A DNA stretch of 64,000 nt from Alterinioella nitratireducens (GTDB taxonomy: Bacteria > Pseudomonadota > Alphaproteobacteria > Rhodobacterales > Rhodobacteraceae): assembly GCF_013155465.1 (NCBI RefSeq), contig NZ_JABJVX010000005.1, positions 1 through 64,000 of the forward strand. The letters are read 5' to 3'. The notes below the pieces were generated by a model. That model was given only the letters and a program-made list of their open reading frames with translations. It searched no databases and was not told the DNA's origin. Position 1 is the stretch's first letter. Every line of letters starts with the position of its first letter. Positions 8,199 to 15,368 of this stretch are shown piece by piece. Made by a program: the position numbers and the translations under genes.

Positions 8199-9353
8199 AT
8201 GATCATGCGATTGTTTCTGATAATTGGGCTGATCCTTCTTGGAGGGACAGGCTATTTCATCGTCGTTCAGACCCCGCCGACAGTGCAGGCCACGCCTGCG
8301 GTTGGCGAGATCGTGCGGCTTCGCGAAGAGGGCATCCTGCCGGAAGGGATCATGTTCGAGAACGAAGAAATCGAGCACGACATTTTCGGGGTGCCGCCCG
8401 AAGATGAAGCGATGATCGAGGCCGCCATGGCGAACATGGATATGGACATGGGTGGCATGGACATGGGTGGCATGGACATGGGCGGCATGGACATGGGCGG
8501 CGATGGTGACATGGATATGGCCGCTGACGGCGATATGGACATGGCCGCTGATGTCGACATGGACATGGCCGCTGATGGCGACATGGACATGGCCACTGAC
8601 GGTGACATGGACATGGCCGCTGACGGTGACATGGACATGGCCGCTGATGGCGACATGAACATGGCCGCTGACGGCGGCATGGACATGGCCGCTGACGGTG
8701 ACATGAACATGGCCGCGGACGGCGACATGGACATGGCCACTGACGGCGACATGAACATGGCCACTGACGGCGACATGAACATGGCCGCTGACGGCGACAT
8801 GAACATGGCCGCTGATGGCGACATGAACATGGCCGCGGACAGCGGCATGGACATGGCCACCGACGGTGACATGAACATGGCTGCCGACGGTGGCATGGAC
8901 ATGGCCGAAGGCGGTGCTTTCGACGAGGAGGAAGCCGAGCGGCTGATGGCAGGTCAGATGGCCGGTTTGATCATCACCGACGAGGGCGACTTCGATCGTG
9001 AGATCGAACTGTCGATGTCGGAATGGACGTTCTCGGACCTTGAAATCGACGCCCAACCCGGCGAGCGGATCCGCTTCACCCTGCGCAATGACGGCAATAT
9101 CGTGCACGAGTTCATGTTCATGGGCATGGCGCAGATGCAGGGTGTGAACTACCGCGCCCGTCGTGCGGACTGGAACCTGCTGGAGCACGAAGCGCTCTAC
9201 GAGCAGTCGCTGGTTCTGCCGGGAGAGGAGATCACATTCGTCGCCGAGGTGCTCGCGCCCGGTGCCTGGATGTTCATGTGCATGCTGCCCTATCACATGC
9301 AGATGGGCATGATGGGCCAGATGGCGACCGAAGGCATGGCCATGGAGATGTGA
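8199..9353 (+). CDS. membrane-anchored cupredoxin with Met/Asp octapeptide repeat
   Basis: 384 residues with four parts. Residues 5-25 form an N-terminal hydrophobic anchor or signal. Residues 26-80 form an acidic linker. Residues 82-237 form a low-complexity copper-binding-like block (MDMGG four times, then 17 octads of DGDMxMAA). Residues 260-384 form a cupredoxin domain. A complete type-1 copper site is visible: His303 (NIVHEFMF), then Cys361, His366 and Met371 in CMLPYHMQMGM. The C-terminal 30 residues hold many further Met. AAGGAGA precedes the ATG, 15 bases after subunit I. Likely role: periplasmic electron or copper donor for the oxidase; inference. Native length of the repeat may vary between strains. 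Confidence 0.85.
   Translation: MIMRLFLIIGLILLGGTGYFIVVQTPPTVQATPAVGEIVRLREEGILPEGIMFENEEIEHDIFGVPPEDEAMIEAAMANMDMDMGGMDMGGMDMGGMDMGGDGDMDMAADGDMDMAADVDMDMAADGDMDMATDGDMDMAADGDMDMAADGDMNMAADGGMDMAADGDMNMAADGDMDMATDGDMNMATDGDMNMAADGDMNMAADGDMNMAADSGMDMATDGDMNMAADGGMDMAEGGAFDEEEAERLMAGQMAGLIITDEGDFDREIELSMSEWTFSDLEIDAQPGERIRFTLRNDGNIVHEFMFMGMAQMQGVNYRARRADWNLLEHEALYEQSLVLPGEEITFVAEVLAPGAWMFMCMLPYHMQMGMMGQMATEGMAMEM
8442..8909 (+). repeat. tandem 15-bp and 24-bp coding repeats (Met/Asp-rich)
   Basis: 8442-8501 encodes MDMGG four times (15-bp units). 8502-8909 encodes 17 consecutive octapeptides of the form D-G-D-M-[D/N]-M-A-[A/T] in 24-bp units. Units differ mainly by synonymous changes (GGC/GGT, GCT/GCG) and by Asp/Asn or Ala/Thr swaps, so they are old enough to have diverged while keeping the amino-acid pattern. 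MxM pairs spaced by 8 residues are a plausible array of Cu(I) thioether ligands. Frame is preserved throughout. Confidence 0.95.
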
Positions 9354-9433
9354 CCGGCGGGCCGAGTCACGATCAGAACACGGTCCGGCGCACGCGCCGG
9401 GCCCACCACCCCTCATCCGAGCGAGAGTGACCG

Positions 9434-10360
9434 ATGTCCGATACCACCAGCAACGCGACCGGCCTGCTCCGGTCCGGATTGCCCAGCTATCTGGCGCTTC
9501 TGAAGCCGCGCGTCATGTCACTGGTGATCTTTACCGCGACTGTGGGGGTCTTTGCCGCCCCGGTTGCGGTGGGTCCACTGAACGCCATCCTGTCGTTGCT
9601 GTTCATCGCCATCGGCGCCGGCGCCTCGGGCGCTTTGAACATGTGGTGGGATGCCGATATCGACGCCCAGATGCGGCGCACCCGCAACAGGCCGATTCCC
9701 AACGGCCAGGTCACGCCACGCGCAGCGCTGGTCTTCGGCCTGGCTCTGTCGGTCCTGTCGGTGGCCGCCCTGTGGGCGGTGTCGAATGCGCTGGCTGCGG
9801 GGCTTCTGGCGTTCACCATCTTCTTCTACGCCGTGATCTACTCGATGATCCTGAAGCGGCGGACACCGCAGAATATCGTGATCGGCGGCGCCGCCGGCGC
9901 GTTCCCGCCGATGATCGGCTGGGCAGCCGCGACCGGTTCGGTCGGGATAGAGAGCCTGATGCTGTTCGGCCTGATCTTCTTCTGGACACCGCCGCATTTC
10001 TGGGCGCTGGCGCTTTACATGCACGACGATTACACCCGCGCCGGGGTTCCGATGTTGACCGTCACCCACGGCCGTGCGGTGACGCGGCGACGCATCCTGC
10101 TCTACAGTGTCGTGCTGGCGGTCATATCCGTGGGCGTGGGGGTTTCGGCCATTGGCGGCCCGATCTTCCTGGCGGCAGCGGTGGTGCTGAACGTTGCGCT
10201 CTTGCGTGGTGCCGCGGCGATCTCGGCGCGGGGCGAGGACGCGGCCGGCGCCGACCGTTACGAGACCGAACGCCGGTTCTTCCGGCTGACGCTCTACTAT
10301 CTTTTCACCCTCTTCGCTGCCATCTGGCTGGAGGCGGCTATCGGGACCGCTGGCTTCTGA
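9434..10360 (+). CDS. ctaB: protoheme IX farnesyltransferase (heme O synthase)
   Basis: A 308-residue UbiA-superfamily integral membrane prenyltransferase that converts heme B to heme O. The first Asp-rich motif is NMWWDADIDAQMRRTRNRP (family NxxxDxxxD) and the second region is LYMHDDYTRAGVPML (family DxxxD-like). About eight to nine membrane helices are expected. It sits 80 bases after the cupredoxin gene, completing the oxidase cluster. No heme A synthase, CtaG or subunit III gene is in the window, so the adjacent oxidase may use heme O or share assembly factors with another locus. Confidence 0.93.
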   Translation: MSDTTSNATGLLRSGLPSYLALLKPRVMSLVIFTATVGVFAAPVAVGPLNAILSLLFIAIGAGASGALNMWWDADIDAQMRRTRNRPIPNGQVTPRAALVFGLALSVLSVAALWAVSNALAAGLLAFTIFFYAVIYSMILKRRTPQNIVIGGAAGAFPPMIGWAAATGSVGIESLMLFGLIFFWTPPHFWALALYMHDDYTRAGVPMLTVTHGRAVTRRRILLYSVVLAVISVGVGVSAIGGPIFLAAAVVLNVALLRGAAAISARGEDAAGADRYETERRFFRLTLYYLFTLFAAIWLEAAIGTAGF

Positions 10361-10395
10361 GGTCTTTCCGAGTGTCTTGCACCGGCTTGCAGCCC

Positions 10396-10812
10396 GATGG
10401 GCGGGGTGGAGTATCCGTTCGCCGGAAGCCGGATGATGAAGGGGGCTTTTGCGCCAGGAAGGCTTCACCGCTGGTCGGCTGCACGTCGCGACTTGCATGA
10501 TGGTGATGGGGATAGAGGCGCTCTATCGCAGGCCGAACACCAGCAGACCCACACCCGGCCACAAGATATATCCGTATCTGTTGCGCAAGCTGGCGGTGAA
10601 CCGTCCCAATCAGGTCTGGGCGATGGACATTACCTACATCCCCATGGCCCGAGGGTTTGTTTATCTGGTTGCCGTGCTCGACTGGTTCAGCCGGAAGGTG
10701 CTGGCCTCGCGACTCTCGGTCACACTGGAAACTGCGCCGTGCCTGAAAGCTTTGAACGAAGCGATCCGTAGGTTTGGCAAGCCGGAGATCATGAACTCGG
10801 ATCAGGGTAGTG
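10396..10812 (+). pseudogene. IS3-family OrfB transposase, internal fragment
   Basis: The fragment starts with VEYPFAGSRMM, shifts frame near 10440, then continues as LLRQEGFTAGRLHVATCMM, GIEALYRRPNTSRP, GHKIYPYLLRKLAVNRPNQV and WAMDITYIPMARGFVYLVAVLDWF, up to NSDQGS. This is the central part of the rve (DDE) domain of IS3-type OrfB. The first and second Asp are present. The Glu and the entire C-terminus are missing, because the reading stops at about 10812 and joins unrelated DNA. OrfA and the ends are absent. The fragment forms the right boundary of the oxidase cluster. Confidence 0.85.
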
Positions 10813-10875
10813 TCCCTGGAGATGGTGTAGGAGGCCGCGCGCGAAGCCATTGGCTTAGCGCAGCACGCGGCCGGG

Positions 10876-11429
10876 CTGGCGGCCACCAACAGCCGCAATT
10901 CCATCAACCGCGCCCTGGTTGAATTCGCCGCCAAGCGCCTCCGCTCCTCGGTGTCGCAGGAAGCGGAGGTCGCCTTCGTCAACCTGACCGACTTCGAAAT
11001 GCCGATCTACTCCATCGATCGCGAGCGTGCGTCCGGTATCCCGCAGGCTGCCCGGAGCTTCTTCGACCTGATCGGCGCGGCGGAAGCGGTGCTGGTCTCC
11101 TTCGCCGAGCATAACGGCACGGTCACATCCGCCTAGAAGAACCTCTTTGACTGGATGAGCCGGATCGACAGACAGGTCTGGCAGGGCAAGCCTGTCGTCT
11201 TCCTTGCCGCCTCGCCGGGGCCGCGGGCCGGCGCGGGCGTGCTGGGCCATCAAGCGCAGCTGGCGCCGTTCTTCGGGCCGATCTGCGCGGCGTGCAAGGG
11301 ATCGGCACATGGGGCGAAGCTTGGGACGCCGAGACCGGGTCGCTCACCCGTGTCGAGGACATCGCGGCGCTGGACGCCGCTCTCTCAGGACTGGTCACGG
11401 AACAGGCACGCAAAGGAGAGGCCGCATGA
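10876..11429 (+). pseudogene. NADPH-dependent FMN reductase, degraded
   Basis: The frame from about 10876 reads AATNSRNSINRALVEFAAKR, and later FEMPIYSIDRE and VLVSFAEHNGTVTSA, the N-terminal flavodoxin-like half of an FMN reductase. An in-frame TAG at 11134-11136 replaces a family-typical Tyr codon. The same frame then continues as KNLFDWMSRI and GKPVVFLAASPGPRAGAGVL. A frameshift near 11276 moves the reading to DLRGVQGIGTWGEAWDAETG and a final stop at 11427. The start is also lost. Three independent lesions make it non-functional. Confidence 0.8.
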
Positions 11430-11905
11430 GCCCGAAGTCAAGCGAGCCGAAGCTTGTCATCGTCGGTGACGGCTACCTGGGCAGCGACCTGGCGAAATCG
11501 CTCGACGCGGTGATGGATGTCACCCTGATCGAGCGCGCTAGCCATTTCACCCACGCCCCCGCGATGATCCGCGCCATGGTCGACCCGGCGCTGCTGGACC
11601 GGGCGCTGATCCCCTACGACGGGCTGCTGGGGCGCGGGCGGGTGATCCGGGGCGAGGCCGCTTCGATTGACGGTACCGGGGTAATGCTGGCCGACGGCAC
11701 GCAGATTGCGGGCGACTATATCGTGCTGGCCACCGGCTCGTGGAATTCCGCACCGTTCAAATCCGCGACGGGCGACATTGAGGGGCCAAGGGCCGACAAT
11801 GCGCGCTGAAACGCCGCCCTGCACGAAGCGTCCCGGGTTCTGATTATCGGCGCAGGGGCGGGCGAAACACTACGCGCGCACCTACATCGGCAACGGCGCA
11901 GAATG
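11426..11905 (+). pseudogene. AIFM2/NDH-2-like FAD oxidoreductase, truncated
   Basis: Starts with an ATG overlapping the stop of the degraded FMN reductase. KLVIVGDGYLGSDLAKSL is a Rossmann FAD motif (second Gly altered to Asp), followed by LIERASHFTHAPAMIRAMV and IVLATGSWNSAPF, matching the N-terminal third of AIF/NDH-2-type flavoproteins. An in-frame TGA at 11807-11809 interrupts it, a second Rossmann start (RVLIIGAGAG) follows, and recognisable sequence ends by about 11905. Roughly the last 200 residues are deleted. It was probably an operon with the preceding gene. Confidence 0.7.
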
Positions 11906-12026
11906 CCCTTGATGAAGGATGGGCGGGCGCGGCCCCGAACCGGGACCGCAACGGCATCGGACAGCCGAAGAAGGGCTTGCCGTGCCGTTCATCTTGCCTC
12001 ACCTTCCGAGGGATGGGGGGGCTGGC

Positions 12027-13058
12027 ATGACCGAACCACGCAAAGACGCATCCGTCGAGGAAGACCAGACCGACGCCGCCAAACGCCGGGCAGAGGGCGA
12101 ATTCGTGCGGGGCGTCAGCGGCTTCCGGCAAGCCATTGGCGATCCCGATTTCCCGCCAGAGCCAGGACGCTACCACCTCTTCGTGGCCCTGAACTGCCCC
12201 TGGTGCCACCGCGTCACGCTGGCCCGGAACGTCCTGGGTCTGGGCGATGCACTAACGATGGATGTGGTGTTTCCGAACCGCACTGGCGAAGATGACCCCG
12301 AAGGTCCGAACCTGTGGCAGTTCAACCCAACCCGTCCCGCCAGCCTGACCGGCGCGCCACTGCCTGAATGCACATCCGAGACCGGGACAGGCAGATCGCA
12401 CCGTCTTGTCCGCGGCATCTACCGCGCTGAAGGGTCCGACGAACAATCCGTTCCGATCCTCTACGACAAGCAAGCGGGCCGCATCGTCAATAACGAGAGC
12501 GCCGAGATCCTGCGCATGTTGAACGCCGCCGCCGGGCCGCTTGGCAGCACGCTGTCCGACACCGACAGGCCCGACCTCTACCCGGTTCAGCCCGGCCTTC
12601 GCAGCGAGATCGAGGATCTCAACGACCTGATCTACACCGCCATCAACAACGGGGCCTACAAGGCCGGGTTCTCATCGGACCAGGCTGCCTATTCAGATGC
12701 GTTCAAGGCCTATTTCATTGCGCTGGACGCCCTGGAGGCCCGGTTGTCCGACGGTCGCCCTTTCCTGACCGGCCCACGTTTCACCGAAGCCGATCTGCGC
12801 CTGTTCCCGACCCTCTACCGTCACGACCCGGTCTATTACGTCCGGATGAAGCTGAATGGCGCGCGCATCCTGGATTATCCACATTTGTGGCACTGGCTGT
12901 GCCGTGCCCATGCCCTGCCCGGAGTCGCGGGCAGCGGATCGCTGATCCATTGCCGGCAAGGCTATTTCGGCAGATCGTGGAACGGCACCGTCCCATTGGG
13001 ACCATTCAGGCCGATGCCCTACCCAGAGGCCTACGGGCACCCGGAACTTTGCGACTGA
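12027..13058 (+). CDS. glutathionyl-hydroquinone reductase (xi-class GST)
   Basis: 343 residues with start at 12027, where GGGGGGC precedes the ATG. Thioredoxin-fold N-terminal domain with the active motif NCPWCHRVTLAR (about residues 64-75). The family normally has CPWAH, so a second cysteine makes a CxxC pair here. IVNNESAEILRML is the conserved glutathione gamma-Glu binding loop, and the C-terminal helical domain ends in GHPELCD. Enzymes of this ECM4/YqjG family remove glutathione from glutathionyl-hydroquinones in the cytoplasm. A longer in-frame start at 11919 exists but falls inside the degraded upstream region. Confidence 0.88.
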   Translation: MTEPRKDASVEEDQTDAAKRRAEGEFVRGVSGFRQAIGDPDFPPEPGRYHLFVALNCPWCHRVTLARNVLGLGDALTMDVVFPNRTGEDDPEGPNLWQFNPTRPASLTGAPLPECTSETGTGRSHRLVRGIYRAEGSDEQSVPILYDKQAGRIVNNESAEILRMLNAAAGPLGSTLSDTDRPDLYPVQPGLRSEIEDLNDLIYTAINNGAYKAGFSSDQAAYSDAFKAYFIALDALEARLSDGRPFLTGPRFTEADLRLFPTLYRHDPVYYVRMKLNGARILDYPHLWHWLCRAHALPGVAGSGSLIHCRQGYFGRSWNGTVPLGPFRPMPYPEAYGHPELCD

Positions 13059-13132
13059 TCCAATTTGGATCTGAACCGCATTCGGCACCCCAGACCGGCG
13101 CGCGTGAGTCGCGGGCCGGATCGTGCGACCGT

Positions 13133-13489
13133 TCAGAACCAGTAATACGGCACCCCGAAATGGTCGTGGGCGCGTTGTTCCCACTGCCGGTCGCGGTACC
13201 ATTCGTCATGCGGCTCGGGGGCGCCCTTGACCTCTTCTTCCGTGATGTCGGTGCGATACGCCCCAAGCGAGGGGTCGTAGCGCAACCTCTTCCACGGCAC
13301 CGGGTAGTGATCCTTGCCAAGGCCGAGGAAGCCGCCGAAGCCGACACTGGCATAGGCCACCTGGCCGGTTTCGCGTTCGATCATCAGGTGGTCGATCTCG
13401 CCGATCTTGGCACCGCTCGGGTCCACGACGGGGTTGCCGTTCACATCGCCCGAACTGATCAGGGGCGTCGATTTCACATAATCATCCAT
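13133..13489 (-). CDS. PRC-barrel domain protein
   Basis: 118 residues from the ATG at 13489, which has AAGGAGA 7 bases upstream. An upstream in-frame ATG at 13570 lacks this. The PRC-barrel core covers residues 8-80: SGDVNGNPVVDPSGAKIGEI, then DHLMIERETGQVAYASVGFG and FLGLGKDHYPVPWKRLRYDP. A charged and aromatic tail follows (HDEWYRDRQWEQRAHDHFG). PRC-barrel proteins of this length are common, often stress-induced cytoplasmic proteins without a defined biochemical role. It sits 88 bases upstream (in the -strand sense downstream) of a DUF3008 gene. Confidence 0.85.
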   Translation of the reverse strand: MDDYVKSTPLISSGDVNGNPVVDPSGAKIGEIDHLMIERETGQVAYASVGFGGFLGLGKDHYPVPWKRLRYDPSLGAYRTDITEEEVKGAPEPHDEWYRDRQWEQRAHDHFGVPYYWF

Positions 13490-13577
13490 GTCCAGGTCTC
13501 CTTTCAGGTCTCTGCAAGGAAAACGTGGCGGAAGAGGCGTTCGTTCCCGCCCCTCATGGCGGTCGGCCAAAATGCGC

Positions 13578-13763
13578 TCAGCCGTCTTTCTTGTCGGGCA
13601 GCCCGTTGCGGTCGGTCGCGGCGTAATCCTCCAGCTCCGCCTCGCTCATCTCGTCATACATCTCCTTCGAGGCGCCTTGCAGCTCGGATACCTTGGTTTC
13701 GCCGCGCTTGGCCGCCAGGGCCGCCCCGGCCGCTTTCTGTTGTGCTTTCGATTCTGCGGGCAT
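13578..13763 (-). CDS. DUF3008 family small protein
   Basis: 61 residues, hydrophilic and highly charged, beginning MPAESKAQQKAAGAALAAKR and ending DRNGLPDKKDG. The N-terminal basic-helical block and the KEMYDEMSEAELEDYA segment match the DUF3008 family. AGGAGGG precedes the ATG. Function unknown. Members often accompany general stress genes, which fits the neighbouring PRC-barrel gene. Confidence 0.85.
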   Translation of the reverse strand: MPAESKAQQKAAGAALAAKRGETKVSELQGASKEMYDEMSEAELEDYAATDRNGLPDKKDG

Positions 13764-13829
13764 TGGCGCGCGCCCTCCTGCTTGCGTTGCAATGCAGGGG
13801 AAACGCAGCTTGCAAGGGCGGGGTTCCGT

Positions 13830-15368
13830 TCAGATCACGATGTTGAACTGCGCCCGGATCGCCCGGTCGATATCCGGGGCCAGCGTGCTGCCCGCCTTCT
13901 CAAGAATCGCATTCTTGCGCGCAATCGCGGCGTCCAGCAGCTTGGGCTTGCCCGCCTCGCCCCATTCCTTCGGGCTCATCCGGTTGCCGACCGCCGGGTA
14001 GATATATTCCGTCTGCATCAGCGCCAGCGTCTGATCCGATCCCAGGTAATGCCCCGGCCCCTCCAGGCAAACCGCGCGCATCACCTCGATCGACAGCGCA
14101 TCCTCGGTCACGTCGATGCCCCGCACACAGCGCAGCGCCTGCCCCAGGATGTCATCGCCCATCACCAGGCTTTCCAGGCAATACCCAAGCAGCGAGGCAT
14201 GCATCCCCACCGCCTCATAGACCATGTTGAGGCCCGAAAGCCCCGCCATCACATTGGTGATCCCCTGTTCCCACCCGGCCTGCATGTCGGGCAGCTTGCT
14301 GTCCGAGATCCCCGCCGCCGCGCCGCCCGGAAGGCCGTAGAACTGGTGCATCTGCGCGCAGCCCGCCGTCAGCAGCGCCTGTTCCGCCGACCCGCCCGAC
14401 ATCGCGCCGGTGCGCAGGTCGCTGACAAAGGGCCAGGTGCCGAACACCGCCGGATGACCCGGCTGGATCGCATTGACATAGACCACCCCCGCCAGGCATT
14501 CGGCGACGGCCTGCACGATGGCGGATGCAATCGGCGCGGGCGCAGTGGCCCCGGCCTGACCGGCGGAAAGCAGCAGAACCGGCATCCCGCGCCGGATGCA
14601 ATCCTCCATCACCAGGCAGCTTTCCTCGGCAAATTTCATCGGCGGCACGACGAAACAGTTGGAGTTCGACACGAAGGGCCGCGCCCGCCACGCCGCCTCG
14701 CCGCCCGCGATCATGTGCAGAAGGTCGAAACAGCCCGCGACATGGGAGGGGTCGGAAAACGAGGTGCCGATATGCTTGGTCGTGCCGGAACAGCTTGCGA
14801 ATATCGTGTTGATATCCATGTCGAAATTGTCGGTTATATCGCGGCAGACCATGGGCCGCTGGAAGAAATGCACATTGTCCAGATGCTGCACCAGCCGCGC
14901 GGCGGCATAGAGATCGGCGGTGCTGCTTTCGCGGTAATCGTCATTCTCCAGGTCAACCACATGCACCGCCGCGCCCGCCGTGCCGTAATGCACGCGCGTG
15001 CCCGACAGGTGCAGATCGTGTTTCGGATCGCGCGCCATCAAGGTGATGTCGCGCGCCGCCAGCGCCAGCATGTCCTCGACCAAGGCACGCGGAAATCGCA
15101 GCCGCCCGTCATCGCCCTGTACCGCGCCCGCCGCCGTCATCGCCACCACCCCCGAGGGCGGGGCCTGCGCCAGTCCGATCTGCTCCAAAGCCTGCAACGC
15201 GGCCTCATGGATGCGGGCGATATTGGCCTCGCTCAGGGGCTTGTATTGCCCGCCCGACAATCCGGGGCGCACGGGGCGCATGTTCTCGGCCAGCGGGGCC
15301 GCGCGCAGGGCCTTGCGGGCGGCGCGCCCGCCCGACCGCTTCGCGCGTGTGGAGGTTTCCGTCGTCAT
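13830..15368 (-). CDS. MttB-family trimethylamine/betaine methyltransferase-like protein
   Basis: 512 residues of the MttB superfamily (TIM barrel), last gene of a four-gene operon, overlapping the preceding gene by 4 bases (ATGA). Conserved parts include AEESCLVMEDCIRRGMPVLL and PAVFGTWPFVSDLRTGAMSG. No in-frame amber codon is present, so this is a non-pyrrolysine member, like the glycine-betaine enzymes MtgB. Such proteins transfer a methyl group from a quaternary amine to a corrinoid protein, but no corrinoid protein or reactivase gene is in the window. The substrate is therefore inferred from the operon (betaine or a related compound). Confidence 0.85.
   Translation of the reverse strand: MTTETSTRAKRSGGRAARKALRAAPLAENMRPVRPGLSGGQYKPLSEANIARIHEAALQALEQIGLAQAPPSGVVAMTAAGAVQGDDGRLRFPRALVEDMLALAARDITLMARDPKHDLHLSGTRVHYGTAGAAVHVVDLENDDYRESSTADLYAAARLVQHLDNVHFFQRPMVCRDITDNFDMDINTIFASCSGTTKHIGTSFSDPSHVAGCFDLLHMIAGGEAAWRARPFVSNSNCFVVPPMKFAEESCLVMEDCIRRGMPVLLLSAGQAGATAPAPIASAIVQAVAECLAGVVYVNAIQPGHPAVFGTWPFVSDLRTGAMSGGSAEQALLTAGCAQMHQFYGLPGGAAAGISDSKLPDMQAGWEQGITNVMAGLSGLNMVYEAVGMHASLLGYCLESLVMGDDILGQALRCVRGIDVTEDALSIEVMRAVCLEGPGHYLGSDQTLALMQTEYIYPAVGNRMSPKEWGEAGKPKLLDAAIARKNAILEKAGSTLAPDIDRAIRAQFNIVI

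Noticed and set aside
8267-8902. Minus-strand frame rich in SMSPSAAM repeats
   Set aside because: It is the antisense reading of the Met/Asp repeat; the plus-strand product has a copper-site domain and a ribosome binding site.
8442-8909. Possible CRISPR array because of regular 24-bp spacing
   Set aside because: The units are contiguous, with no unique spacers, stay in frame and encode a repeated peptide, so this is a coding tandem repeat.
11919-12026. In-frame upstream extension of the GST gene
   Set aside because: It lies in the degraded remains of the preceding flavoprotein gene and is Arg/Gly-rich; the ATG at 12027 follows a G-rich ribosome binding site and starts the conserved region.
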